NCBI GenBank assembly: GCA_001898235.1
Contig: MKTN01000055.1
Span: 1-64,000 of the forward strand
Source of the DNA: Gammaproteobacteria bacterium 39-13
GTDB lineage: Bacteria; Pseudomonadota; Gammaproteobacteria; Berkiellales; Berkiellaceae
DNA length: 64,000 nt
Direction of reading: 5' to 3'
The position numbers were made by a program, and so were the translations under genes. Under the pieces are notes generated by a model. It was given only the letters and a program-made list of their open reading frames with translations. It made no database searches and was not told where the DNA came from. The first letter of the stretch is position 1. Each line of letters begins with the position of its first letter. This document shows positions 1-7,744 of the stretch, piece after piece.

Positions 1-4
1 CTAA

Positions 5-32
5 AGTTTAGAAGTTAACTTAATATTTGCAA
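5..32 (-). promoter_or_regulatory. Promoter of an off-window omp paralogue
   Basis: Read on the minus strand, this stretch has a TTGCAA box (27-32), a 16-base spacer and a TAAACT box (5-10). It is nearly identical to the sequence ahead of the beta-barrel gene starting at 877, and similar to the one ahead of the gene starting at 1792. It points left, so a third member of the array should start about 30-40 bases beyond the left edge. The assignment as a sigma-70-type promoter rests on conservation and spacing. Confidence 0.6.
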
Positions 33-91
33 ATCTATTTTAAAAGCACTTGTAGCTTGTTATATGGGAAGTCATACAACAAGACAAAGAC

Positions 92-129
92 AAAAAAAAA
101 AGCAAAATCCGTAGATTTTGCTTTTTTTA
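92..129 (-). terminator. Rho-independent terminator of first omp gene
   Basis: A 9-bp stem (AGCAAAATC / GATTTTGCT, arms 101-109 and 114-122, loop CGTA) is extended by A/T pairs, giving a U-tract on the minus strand just after the stop codon at 143. An almost identical hairpin follows the paralogue at 1037. Confidence 0.85.
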
Positions 130-142
130 TATTTACAACTAA

Positions 143-877
143 TTATATGGTGAAATTATATACGACTGCGGCTTTCACTGTATTAATATGTTGTTTAGCA
201 TTTGCAGAGGAATTTACAATTTGAAAATCCCATGGTCCCTCTACACTTACTGTCTTACTAGGGTGATAATTATATTCTGCTCTAAAGGTAAGGCCAGCTA
301 AATAGGGTATAGGCGCTTCAGCACCAATACCACCCACAAAGCGATAAGCATGATGTGATGCTTCCCCATTGAATGTTGCATCGCCATCACTATCTTGTGC
401 TGTGAGATGGAATTTATCTCGAGCATATTCAACTCCCGCTCTTAAATAGGGGATAAAGCAAGGAAGTACTTCATACCCTACCCTAGCGGTTAAACCCACC
501 GTAGTATCGCGTTTAAAACGAGCGGTTGTGCTAACCCCAATGTCAGTAGTAAAGTCTACTGTTTCAGAATAATTTTGTGTATGGTGATGCTGATTCCAAT
601 CTACATTCACCTCAGCGCCAAATAACCATTCAGCACATCTAACTTGATATCCCCCTAATAAACCCCATAGCCATCCTTTACTATCAAGTTCATGATGAAA
701 AGAGGCAGGAGGAGGGTTAATTGGAGAATCGACATCTATTGTATGATTGAATGTTCCATCATACCAGTTGTATCCACCTTCAACCCCTAATAACCAATTA
801 CCACGCCAATCTGCTTGCGCGGCACCTGAAGCAAGTAAAGCTGCTGTCAGACTTGTAATAGCTATTAACTTTTTCAT
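143..877 (-). CDS. Outer-membrane beta-barrel protein (opacity/porin-like), copy 1
   Basis: This 244-residue protein has a Sec signal peptide ending in the motif SGAAQA, followed by DWRGNW. The rest is rich in alternating strands with aromatic residues and ends in a barrel-like C-terminus (AAVVYNFTI). The pattern fits an 8-stranded OmpA-like or opacity-family outer-membrane barrel, as in surface proteins of intracellular gammaproteobacteria. GGAAGGGAACTCC sits directly ahead of the start. The gene is a tandem paralogue of the gene at 1037-1792, with the same ribosome site, promoter and terminator. Its exact role (adhesin, porin or structural) cannot be told. Confidence 0.85.
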   Translation of the reverse strand: MKKLIAITSLTAALLASGAAQADWRGNWLLGVEGGYNWYDGTFNHTIDVDSPINPPPASFHHELDSKGWLWGLLGGYQVRCAEWLFGAEVNVDWNQHHHTQNYSETVDFTTDIGVSTTARFKRDTTVGLTARVGYEVLPCFIPYLRAGVEYARDKFHLTAQDSDGDATFNGEASHHAYRFVGGIGAEAPIPYLAGLTFRAEYNYHPSKTVSVEGPWDFQIVNSSANAKQHINTVKAAVVYNFTI

Positions 878-913
878 GGAGTTCCCTTCCTAAAGTATTC
901 AATACCTAGTTGA

Positions 914-941
914 AGTTTAGAAGTTAACTTAATATTTGCAA
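914..941 (-). promoter_or_regulatory. Promoter of first omp gene
   Basis: The minus strand shows TTGCAA (936-941), a 16-base spacer and TAAACT (914-919), about 36 bases ahead of the ATG at 877. The same boxes with the same spacing precede the paralogue at 1792 and recur at the left edge of the window. Confidence 0.65.
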
Positions 942-986
942 ATTCATTTACGATAGCATTACTTTTTACAAATAATTCTTGAAAGC

Positions 987-1025
987 AAAAAAAAAAAGCA
1001 AAATCCGAAGATTTTGCTTTTTTTT
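987..1025 (-). terminator. Rho-independent terminator of second omp gene
   Basis: The stem AGCAAAATC / GATTTTGCT (997-1005 and 1010-1018, loop CGAA) is flanked by A and T runs. It lies just past the stop at 1037 on the minus strand and copies the hairpin at 92-129. Confidence 0.85.
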
Positions 1026-1036
1026 ATTTCAAAAAA

Positions 1037-1792
1037 TTATATCGTAAAGTTATACACTAATGATGCTTTCACCGTATTGATATGTTGTCTTGCACTTACC
1101 GACGAAAATGCTGGAACGGCTACCCCAATCAAATTCCAATTTGTTGAGGTGTCTACACTTTTTCCATGAGGACGGTAGTTATACTCTGTTCTAAAGGTAA
1201 GACCTGCTAAGTAAGGAATAGGCGCTTCAACACCTATACCACCTACAAAACGATAAGAATGTCTTGAATCATCTACGGCAAAGTCAAGTGGAACAGGTAT
1301 ATCAACATCTCCTACCACATCTAGTTTATCATGATGTCTTTCAACCCCTGCACGTAAATAAGTGATAAAACAAGGAAGAACTTCATAACCTAGACGCGCA
1401 GTCAATCCCCAAGTCGCATCACGCTTAAAACCTACTGAAAGATTAGTGCCAAGATCATTAACACCAAAATCAACTGTATTAACATAGTTTTGAGTATGAT
1501 CATGCTGATGCCAATCGACATTTAATTCGGCGCCAAACAACCATTGTGCATACCTAACTTGGTAGCCGCCTAATAAGCCCCATGACCATCCCTTGCTGAT
1601 AAGATCGTTATGGAAAGAGGAAGGCGGAGGATTAACAGGCAAATTAAAATCAACCTGATGGTCAAAGCTGCCGTTATACCAATTGTAAGCGCCGGACGCC
1701 CCTAATAACCAATTGCCATTCCAATCTGCTTGTGCGGCACCTGAGGTTAGCAATGCAGTTGAGAGAATTGTTAAGACTGTTAATTTTTTCAT
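1037..1792 (-). CDS. Outer-membrane beta-barrel protein (opacity/porin-like), copy 2
   Basis: This 251-residue paralogue of the gene at 143-877 shares the signal peptide ending SGAAQA, the following DWNGNW, the internal GWSWGLLGGYQVR stretch and the YNFTI C-terminus. The ATG at 1792 is preferred because the ribosome site GGAAGGGAACTCC lies directly before it, exactly as in copy 1. An in-frame ATG 15 bases upstream would place that site inside the gene. The copies diverge mainly in loops between predicted strands, as expected for surface-exposed loops under diversifying pressure. Confidence 0.85.
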   Translation of the reverse strand: MKKLTVLTILSTALLTSGAAQADWNGNWLLGASGAYNWYNGSFDHQVDFNLPVNPPPSSFHNDLISKGWSWGLLGGYQVRYAQWLFGAELNVDWHQHDHTQNYVNTVDFGVNDLGTNLSVGFKRDATWGLTARLGYEVLPCFITYLRAGVERHHDKLDVVGDVDIPVPLDFAVDDSRHSYRFVGGIGVEAPIPYLAGLTFRTEYNYRPHGKSVDTSTNWNLIGVAVPAFSSVSARQHINTVKASLVYNFTI

Positions 1793-1823
1793 GGAGTTCC
1801 CTTCCATCTGAGTTACTAATTTG

Positions 1824-1851
1824 AGTTTAGATATTAACTGATTATCTGCAA
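1824..1851 (-). promoter_or_regulatory. Promoter of second omp gene
   Basis: On the minus strand, TTGCAG (1846-1851), a 16-base spacer and TAAACT (1824-1829) lie about 31 bases ahead of the start at 1792. Box sequence and spacing match the two other promoters of this array. Confidence 0.6.
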
Positions 1852-1874
1852 GGAATTTAAAAAAAATATATGCT

Positions 1875-2441
1875 TCATTTCTCTTTCATCACTTTAGTAC
1901 TTGCCGCAATTCTGTCCATTAATGCTAGCAACACACCAGAGCAGACAAACACAATATGAATAGTGACCATCCATTTGATCTGCACTTCCGATGATTTTTG
2001 CACATCCATAAAAATTTTAAGCAAATGGATCCCGGAAATAGCCACAATAGATCCAATGAGTTTGAGCTTTAATGCGCTAAAATCAATCGTTCCCTTCCAT
2101 TCAGGCTGATCTTCATGATCTTCTATATCCATTTTAGAAACAAAATTTTCATAACCTGAAAAAATGACGAGTAACAGAAGATTTCCGGCCAGTGAAAGAT
2201 CTATTAAAGACAATATGCTAAGCACGACATCGTTTTGATCAAGTTGAGGTAAAGTGAGGCATACATGCCACAACTCTTTCATAAAGCTAATCAATAAAAT
2301 GATTAATGCGCCAACCAAAGCAATGTAAATGGGCGCCATTAGCCAGCGGCTTGCAAAGAGTCCGCGCTCAATAAAAAACTCTATATTACGATTCGGTTTT
2401 TTCATTTCCAAGAACATGTCCCTTTGGAGCAATCCTTCCAT
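1875..2441 (-). CDS. yqhA: UPF0114 family membrane protein (YqhA-like)
   Basis: The protein has the hallmarks of the UPF0114/YqhA family: FASRWLMAPIY near the N-terminus, LSLIDLSLAGNLLLLVIFSGYENFVS in the middle (a segment also present in E. coli YqhA) and IVAISGIHLLKIFMD later. It has three or four hydrophobic segments and sits in the inner membrane; its biochemical role is not established. The start is uncertain. The family usually begins near the later Met (2405 or 2417), so the first 8-12 residues may not be translated. It is transcribed in the same direction as the omp genes but behind their promoter. Confidence 0.85.
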   Translation of the reverse strand: MEGLLQRDMFLEMKKPNRNIEFFIERGLFASRWLMAPIYIALVGALIILLISFMKELWHVCLTLPQLDQNDVVLSILSLIDLSLAGNLLLLVIFSGYENFVSKMDIEDHEDQPEWKGTIDFSALKLKLIGSIVAISGIHLLKIFMDVQKSSEVQIKWMVTIHIVFVCSGVLLALMDRIAASTKVMKEK

Positions 2442-2540
2442 GCATTTTCTGCAAAAAAAAACAGACGCCAGTCTTATCGTTTATCTCCACAGTATAATCA
2501 AAAAAATGCGAAGAAGAAGATAATTAGCTAATCATCTCAC

Positions 2541-3722
2541 TCAAAATATAGCTTGCAGTTGCATTTCTACAATCTCGGGAACCATATTCAAGGACGTAAT
2601 CATTACATTCTGAGGCACAACATCATCAGAGGGCGGCTCAGGTAAAGCTATCTCTTGATGAGAAACTAAATCTTGTGTCGTGAAGTCAATACTCTCGTTA
2701 TCGCATATTAATACATCTTCAAGGGTAATCATTTCCCCTTTTGTATCAACATCAGAAATGCTTGGAGTTTGTGGTGGCGTAAAGACATCTAGCACATTGC
2801 TCTCATGCGCAAGCTCATTTTCAAGATAAGGTGTCAAAAAATCGACTGGCACGTCTTGTGCTTTTGCCCAAGTTAACAATTCATTAAAAAGATGAATATC
2901 TTGCGGCATAACATCATCTTTGCCGTCTATTAGAGGGGAAACAACTTTTGCATGAAAAATAATGTTGTCATTTTCATATTCATAACTTTCCCAAAAAATT
3001 TGCCCTGGAGACAATAGAAATTCTTGTTCGGAAGGGAAATCTGAAATACCAGAAATTTCTTTACCATATATCGAGTCAAATATAATCAAACAATTTCCTT
3101 TAAACATTTCGCCAATTTCAACATCAGACGAAGTGCTCATATAAGCCTTTTGATCAGTTACCCCACCACCCTCTTCTATTAATTCAATACGATAAGCAAT
3201 CTCACTATCAGGGGTACTGTGCTCGCCACGATAAGAAGGATTATCACTATATTCTAATGACGGCAGAATTTTATTTAATCCGGATCCTAGAAATACAGCA
3301 TTGATGAGTAAGTCTTTGAATAGATAGCTAGGCTCAGAATAATAGGTATATAAATTATTCAATTTACCGTACAAGAAAGCATTGAGATTATAATAAAAAC
3401 TTCCGGTATAAGCTTTAATTGCTTGATTCTCAGCTAAGGTTAAGCCTTCAATTGTTTCTTCCAACCGATAAGGCTCATTTATCGTTTTTAGATATTGTTC
3501 GCTATCGGCTTCAGTGAGTAAAAGATGAGAAAAATTAGCTCTTGCTAATAGCGATGAAACATTAATATCTAACGAGTTAATGTGGGCATGAACAGATTCT
3601 CCATTCACCTCTTGATGAATTTTAAATACGATTTGTTCTGGTACATACAAGAGGCATTTGACTAATAATTCAAGCTCTTGCGTAAATAGGCTCTTATTCA
3701 ATGGGCCATAATTAAATTCCAT
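2541..3722 (-). CDS. Putative Arg-specific ADP-ribosyltransferase (R-S-E type) toxin/effector
   Basis: The 393-residue protein shows the three signature elements of R-S-E clade ADP-ribosyltransferases in correct order and spacing: the NAD-binding Arg in YRGE (R165), the Ser-Thr-Ser strand in YMSTSSD (S196-S198) and the ExE loop in SEQEFLLSPG (E232, E234). Family members with two Glu in the last motif modify arginine. An upstream helix with AYTGSFYYNLNAFLYG resembles the helix before the first catalytic strand. No signal peptide or membrane segment is present. Residues about 260-393 form an acidic, Pro-containing tail without a known domain. A host-targeted effector is inferred; an intracellular toxin is the alternative, but no antitoxin gene is adjacent. 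Confidence 0.75.
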   Translation of the reverse strand: MEFNYGPLNKSLFTQELELLVKCLLYVPEQIVFKIHQEVNGESVHAHINSLDINVSSLLARANFSHLLLTEADSEQYLKTINEPYRLEETIEGLTLAENQAIKAYTGSFYYNLNAFLYGKLNNLYTYYSEPSYLFKDLLINAVFLGSGLNKILPSLEYSDNPSYRGEHSTPDSEIAYRIELIEEGGGVTDQKAYMSTSSDVEIGEMFKGNCLIIFDSIYGKEISGISDFPSEQEFLLSPGQIFWESYEYENDNIIFHAKVVSPLIDGKDDVMPQDIHLFNELLTWAKAQDVPVDFLTPYLENELAHESNVLDVFTPPQTPSISDVDTKGEMITLEDVLICDNESIDFTTQDLVSHQEIALPEPPSDDVVPQNVMITSLNMVPEIVEMQLQAIF

Positions 3723-3848
3723 TCGCTCCCCCTCATCTTGCTTACCTCAGCAGCAGCAATATGTTCACTGACTAACTTTAAGATGTTTTACGTTCTTATG
3801 TTAGAAGCGAAATAATATGCCTCTTTTGAACAAGATAAAATTGCAATT

Positions 3849-3869
3849 CCCCCACTAAAGGGGGTTTTT
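3849..3869 (+). terminator. Isolated plus-strand hairpin with T-tract
   Basis: The arms CCCCC (3849-3853) and GGGGG (3860-3864) with a 6-base loop are followed by TTTTT. The hairpin is oriented for plus-strand transcription, but no plus-strand gene ends here. It may mark a short untranslated transcript or block antisense reading. Confidence 0.4.
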
Positions 3870-3947
3870 CTTACCATTCATCGGAAAAACAAAAATAATG
3901 ATTAATTTGTCTGCTTTGTATTAAAAGATATTTAATATTTGTATTTT

Positions 3948-4373
3948 TTAATGATCACCTTTTGGATTTTTTTGTCGCAAAGATTTGTTTTTCGCATGTA
4001 ATTTCTTCTTCTCTAAACGACGTTCCTTAGAAGCCAAGGTAGGTTTAGTCTTTTTGCGCTTTTTCGGCGGCACTGCAGCTTGCTGAATAAGCAAGACAAG
4101 ACGGCTGATCGCCGCTTGTTTATTACGATTTTGGGTGCGATATTGGGTTGCTCTAATAACAAGCTCACCCGCCAAGGTTAATTTTTTTCCAAGCAGCGCA
4201 AGCAGTCTTTTTCGAACAGCCTCAGGTAATGAAGGCGAATCTACTACATTAAAACGCATTTGCACGCCCGTCGCGACTTTATTAACATTTTGACCACCGG
4301 GCCCTGGTGAACGAATGAAAGTAAATTTCATTTCAATTTCATCAAGAAAAATATCTGGTGTAATCTCTATCAT
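3948..4373 (-). CDS. arfB: Alternative ribosome-rescue factor B (peptidyl-tRNA hydrolase)
   Basis: The 141-residue protein has the catalytic GGQ motif in the typical context SPGPGGQNVNKVAT (GGQ near residues 26-28), which hydrolyses peptidyl-tRNA in the ribosomal peptidyl-transferase centre. The C-terminal tail is strongly basic (KKRKKTKPT and KKKLHAKNKSLRQKN), as needed to enter the empty mRNA channel of stalled ribosomes. Its length matches ArfB/YaeJ (about 140 residues) rather than release factors 1 and 2, which are longer and have a codon-recognition domain. It acts in the cytoplasm, independently of tmRNA. Confidence 0.95.
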   Translation of the reverse strand: MIEITPDIFLDEIEMKFTFIRSPGPGGQNVNKVATGVQMRFNVVDSPSLPEAVRKRLLALLGKKLTLAGELVIRATQYRTQNRNKQAAISRLVLLIQQAAVPPKKRKKTKPTLASKERRLEKKKLHAKNKSLRQKNPKGDH

Positions 4374-4627
4374 ATACGCCTAACCTAATATGTATTTTGA
4401 AATATAAACTCATTATATATTGCAATAATTGCTGAACTTTACAGTTTGACAACAATGCGATAATTCCATATCTTTAGAATATAACCTCAAAATTTCTTTA
4501 TTACTGAACGAGAGCATCTTTTACGTTAGGTAGATAATCATGTTCAAAAAGAAATTCCTTAAAAGTTCCCCTTCCTACATACTCTCAGCCTTTTATTACC
4601 TTCTAATATTCTTCAGGAGAGAAGCTC

Positions 4628-5173
4628 ATGACCTATTCCCGCAAACAACTCCAACATATTACCCATCACATTGCTACACAATTAGCTTATGATAATGAAA
4701 AAAAGCTCAATAGTAACGATAAAAAATGGATCGAAAGAGAGCTGATGGCGGCGCTTGATCCCCTACAGCGTCGAAATACTAAAGCCATCATTATTGCCAA
4801 AAATAATGGTAGCTTAAAAGACTTTTTTAATTTATTGGAAGAAGCCAAAATCTCCATCCCTGAAGATACAGTCTACGTTGTAAAACGAGATGGTAGAAGC
4901 TTCGAATGTAGTCAAGGCGAAAAGAAAGAGATTTATAACCTCCATAAAATGAAAAGTAAAGGGAATAACAAAAGAGAGGTATCTTTATCTGAGCAACTGA
5001 AAAATCTTTCTGTCAGTTTAAGTTCTAGTGAGGAAGATTTTAGCAGTAATGAAGACTTCTTTTATACGAGCTATACGCCTATGAGCAAAATATCCTCTCA
5101 ACAGCCTGAAGAGAATATCCAGCTAATAAATATTTCAACCACTAGCACACAACAGAGATATAAATTAATCTAA
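4628..5173 (+). CDS. Hypothetical protein
   Basis: I do not recognise this 181-residue, mostly helical, lysine-rich protein. It has no signal peptide or membrane segment. The C-terminal third is rich in Ser and acidic residues (SVSLSSSEEDFSSNEDFF). A good ribosome site, AGGAGA, lies 7 bases before the ATG, and a strong terminator follows at 5181, so it is a monocistronic gene. A Ser/Glu-rich disordered tail is common in secreted effectors of intracellular bacteria, but that alone does not assign one. Confidence 0.6.
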   Translation: MTYSRKQLQHITHHIATQLAYDNEKKLNSNDKKWIERELMAALDPLQRRNTKAIIIAKNNGSLKDFFNLLEEAKISIPEDTVYVVKRDGRSFECSQGEKKEIYNLHKMKSKGNNKREVSLSEQLKNLSVSLSSSEEDFSSNEDFFYTSYTPMSKISSQQPEENIQLINISTTSTQQRYKLI

Positions 5174-5180
5174 TGATTGA

Positions 5181-5218
5181 GAGATCAAGCTGAACTTATG
5201 GGCTTGATCTCTTTTTTT
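5181..5218 (+). terminator. Rho-independent terminator
   Basis: A perfect 10-bp stem GAGATCAAGC / GCTTGATCTC (5181-5190 and 5202-5211) is followed by seven T. It lies directly after the stop at 5173 and faces the convergent MscS-like gene ending at 5233. Confidence 0.9.
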
Positions 5219-5232
5219 AATCATGATTAAAA

Positions 5233-6378
5233 TTAAGCTTGTGGTATATTGCTTCCATTATGCGGGCGCAAAAAATCAATATTTTCAGATACTTTTAATA
5301 CGCTAATGGGCGAAGCTAATGCTGCACCATGCTGCTGAATAAGCTTTAGTACATGCAGCATAATATCTTGTTTAATTTCAAGAAATGAAACCCAATCTGT
5401 AATTTTTGTAAAACAAACAATAGAAATATTGAGAGAAGAAGTACTGACGCCTATCAAATTAACACAACAGGTCATCATCGGCTCTACTGAGGGATGTTTC
5501 TCTAACATTTCTTTTATATCTTTTATAATCATTTCTAATTGATCAATGTCTTTAAAATCTATCCCGATGGTTTCCTTAATTCTCCGATATGTTGTCTTAG
5601 ATACATTTTCAACACAAATAGTGGCAAATAATGAATTGGGGATGTATAAAGGGCGCTTGTCAAAAGTGCGTATTATAGTTAATCTCCAACCAATAAATTC
5701 AACGATGCCCTCAATTTCTCGATCGGGAGAGCGGATCCAATCTCCTAAGGAAAATGGTCTATCCATGTATATCATGATAGCGCCAAAAAAGTTTGCCAAT
5801 AAATCCTTTGCGGCCCACCCTATGACAAAGGATCCAATGCCTCCAATGGCCCATAGTCCCGTAAATGAAAAACCGAAAAAGTATTTTAGAAAGATCAAAC
5901 CTGCAGATGCCAGGATTGTAATTTGAATGATCTGCGCAAATGCTTGGAAGGTTGTTTGATCTAAAAGAAAATTACTCTCTTTCTCTTGCGCAAGCATTTT
6001 TTGTTCAGCTCGACGGGTTATTCTGAGCAAAAACCAAGTAAAAGCCAGGATAGTTCCAAAAGTACAAAGAGAATCTATCAAAGAAAACAGCTGGGGAAAT
6101 GGTAACCTAAATCTAGCAATTTGTGTTGCAAGCGTAATACCCCATATCCATATCATTAACCCTAGTGGCGCATGGATTGCCCATAGTAGAGTATCGTCCC
6201 ACAAAAATCTTGTACTTTTTAAACGCTCATAGATTCTGTTATAAACTCGAATTTCAAGATAATTTACTAGAAGTGTTACAAGTAAGACTAAAAGGATAGA
6301 CACTATCCAGTGTGAATTTTCAAATAAATTATACTCTCTGATAAACGTTACTAAAGGCATGAAGTGATAGCGCTCCAT
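5233..6378 (-). CDS. Mechanosensitive ion channel, MscS family
   Basis: The protein has several N-terminal membrane segments and then the MscS pore-lining and upper vestibule region, with GIGSFVIGWAAKDLLANFFG followed by MIYMDRPFSLGDWI. The family motif in which a D-x-F-x-x-G-D-W-I stretch starts the beta domain is clear. It gates open under membrane tension and releases solutes on osmotic down-shock. Four predicted helices before the pore suggest a YnaI-type rather than a minimal MscS channel. An ATG at 6378 or 6360 is likely. A longer reading to 6531 needs a TTG start and would overlap the divergent kinase leader. Confidence 0.85.
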   Translation of the reverse strand: MERYHFMPLVTFIREYNLFENSHWIVSILLVLLVTLLVNYLEIRVYNRIYERLKSTRFLWDDTLLWAIHAPLGLMIWIWGITLATQIARFRLPFPQLFSLIDSLCTFGTILAFTWFLLRITRRAEQKMLAQEKESNFLLDQTTFQAFAQIIQITILASAGLIFLKYFFGFSFTGLWAIGGIGSFVIGWAAKDLLANFFGAIMIYMDRPFSLGDWIRSPDREIEGIVEFIGWRLTIIRTFDKRPLYIPNSLFATICVENVSKTTYRRIKETIGIDFKDIDQLEMIIKDIKEMLEKHPSVEPMMTCCVNLIGVSTSSLNISIVCFTKITDWVSFLEIKQDIMLHVLKLIQQHGAALASPISVLKVSENIDFLRPHNGSNIPQA

Positions 6379-6601
6379 CGTTATCTTGTCGGATAGACAT
6401 ATGTTCAGGTTAAACGAGGGTATCGGTATTATTGATTGTTTAGATCTTATCGAGATAGACACAATATTCTTTAATAAATAATTCTCGATGCTGTAAAACT
6501 GCTGAGAGAAGGAGTATTTGACACGTCTCAATAGATATTTTCACAGTAGTGACAGATTGATCTTTGCTTTAAGATATAGCATTTTTGCTAGGAAGCACAG
6601 A

Positions 6602-7744
6602 ATGTCGAATAGCGCTCTTGAGTTTTTATTTGATACTTCACAATATCCTGCACGTTGGGAATGCGGGCATTGGCTTCCTGCCATAGGCTGGACCCATATC
6701 ACTTCAGATATTATTATTTTTCTTGCCTATACGGGCATACCGATAAGCCTGATTTACTACCAAAACAAAATAAATGCGCTGAATATAAATTACATTTTTA
6801 TTTTATTTGCTAGCTTTATTTTCTTTTGCGGTGCGACACATCTAATTGAAGTAATCATTTTCTGGTACCCCATTTATAATTTTGCCGGGCTTATTAAATC
6901 CCTTACTGCTATGGTTTCTTTAACAACTTTGTTAGTTATTACATTAAAATTGCCATCGACATTAAAATTCATCAAAGAAAAAATTGAAGCCAAAAAAATT
7001 AAGCAAGAGCTAGATGCCTTAAAAGCAAATGAAGCACAAAAAGCGAATTCAGCTAAAGATAAATTTCTTGCAACAATGAGTCATGAATTGCGTACGCCGT
7101 TAAATGCCATTATTGGCTATACGGGCATTTTGCTGATGCGCTTACCAGGTTCTTTAAACCCTGAGCAGGAAAAACAACTTAAAATTATTCAAAACAGCTC
7201 AAAACATTTACTGTCTCTTATTAACGACATATTAGATCTTTCCAAAATTGAATCAGGAAAAATTGAGCTCCATCTTGAAAGCGTTAACTGTCATCAAGTT
7301 ATTCAAGAAGTGATTAACACTGTTATGCCAAGCTGCAATGCTAAAGGATTGATGCTCAACTATATTGCCCCAAATGCGAATATTTATCTTAAAACAGATC
7401 CAAGAACATTTACTCAAATCATTTTAAATTTGACCAATAATGCAGTTAAATTTACCGAGAAGGGCTCCATTAATATAGAAATCAGCTATCTGCAAGATGA
7501 AGTAGCTATAAAGATCACAGATACAGGCATAGGAATTAAAACTGAAGATAAAGCAAAATTATTTCAAGTTTTTCAGCAAATTTCTTTATCAGGCAAACTC
7601 GTTGAAGGAACCGGATTAGGACTTCATTTAAGCCAAAAACTTGCACATCTACTGAATGGAAGGATTGAAGTTGAAAGTATCTTTGGCCAAGGAAGCTGTT
7701 TTTCATTGATTTTACCTTACAAGCAGGATGCGGTTTATGGCTAA
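6602..7744 (+). CDS. Sensor histidine kinase with ethylene-receptor-like membrane domain
   Basis: In the 380-residue protein the first 118 residues form three membrane helices matching the ethylene-binding domain of plant ETR1. The copper-site pair Cys76 and His80 occurs in CGATHL, with Asp36 and Tyr43 upstream. All four positions are offset by exactly 11 from ETR1 Asp25, Tyr32, Cys65 and His69. A linker helix leads to a HisKA domain (H161 in MSHELRTPLN) and a HATPase domain (N box NLTNNAVKFT, G1 DTGIGI, G2 GTGLGLHLS). The ATG at 6602 has AGGAAG ahead of it; an upstream TTG is not supported. It is translationally coupled to the response regulator. Ligand identity is inference. Confidence 0.88.
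   Translation: MSNSALEFLFDTSQYPARWECGHWLPAIGWTHITSDIIIFLAYTGIPISLIYYQNKINALNINYIFILFASFIFFCGATHLIEVIIFWYPIYNFAGLIKSLTAMVSLTTLLVITLKLPSTLKFIKEKIEAKKIKQELDALKANEAQKANSAKDKFLATMSHELRTPLNAIIGYTGILLMRLPGSLNPEQEKQLKIIQNSSKHLLSLINDILDLSKIESGKIELHLESVNCHQVIQEVINTVMPSCNAKGLMLNYIAPNANIYLKTDPRTFTQIILNLTNNAVKFTEKGSINIEISYLQDEVAIKITDTGIGIKTEDKAKLFQVFQQISLSGKLVEGTGLGLHLSQKLAHLLNGRIEVESIFGQGSCFSLILPYKQDAVYG

Noticed and set aside
5546-5926. 126-codon plus-strand frame inside the MscS-like gene
   Set aside because: It is antisense to a strongly conserved channel core and has no plausible product.
6378-6531. N-terminal extension of the MscS-like protein to a TTG at 6531
   Set aside because: It needs a rare start without a ribosome site and would overlap the leader of the divergent kinase; family members start close to the later Met.
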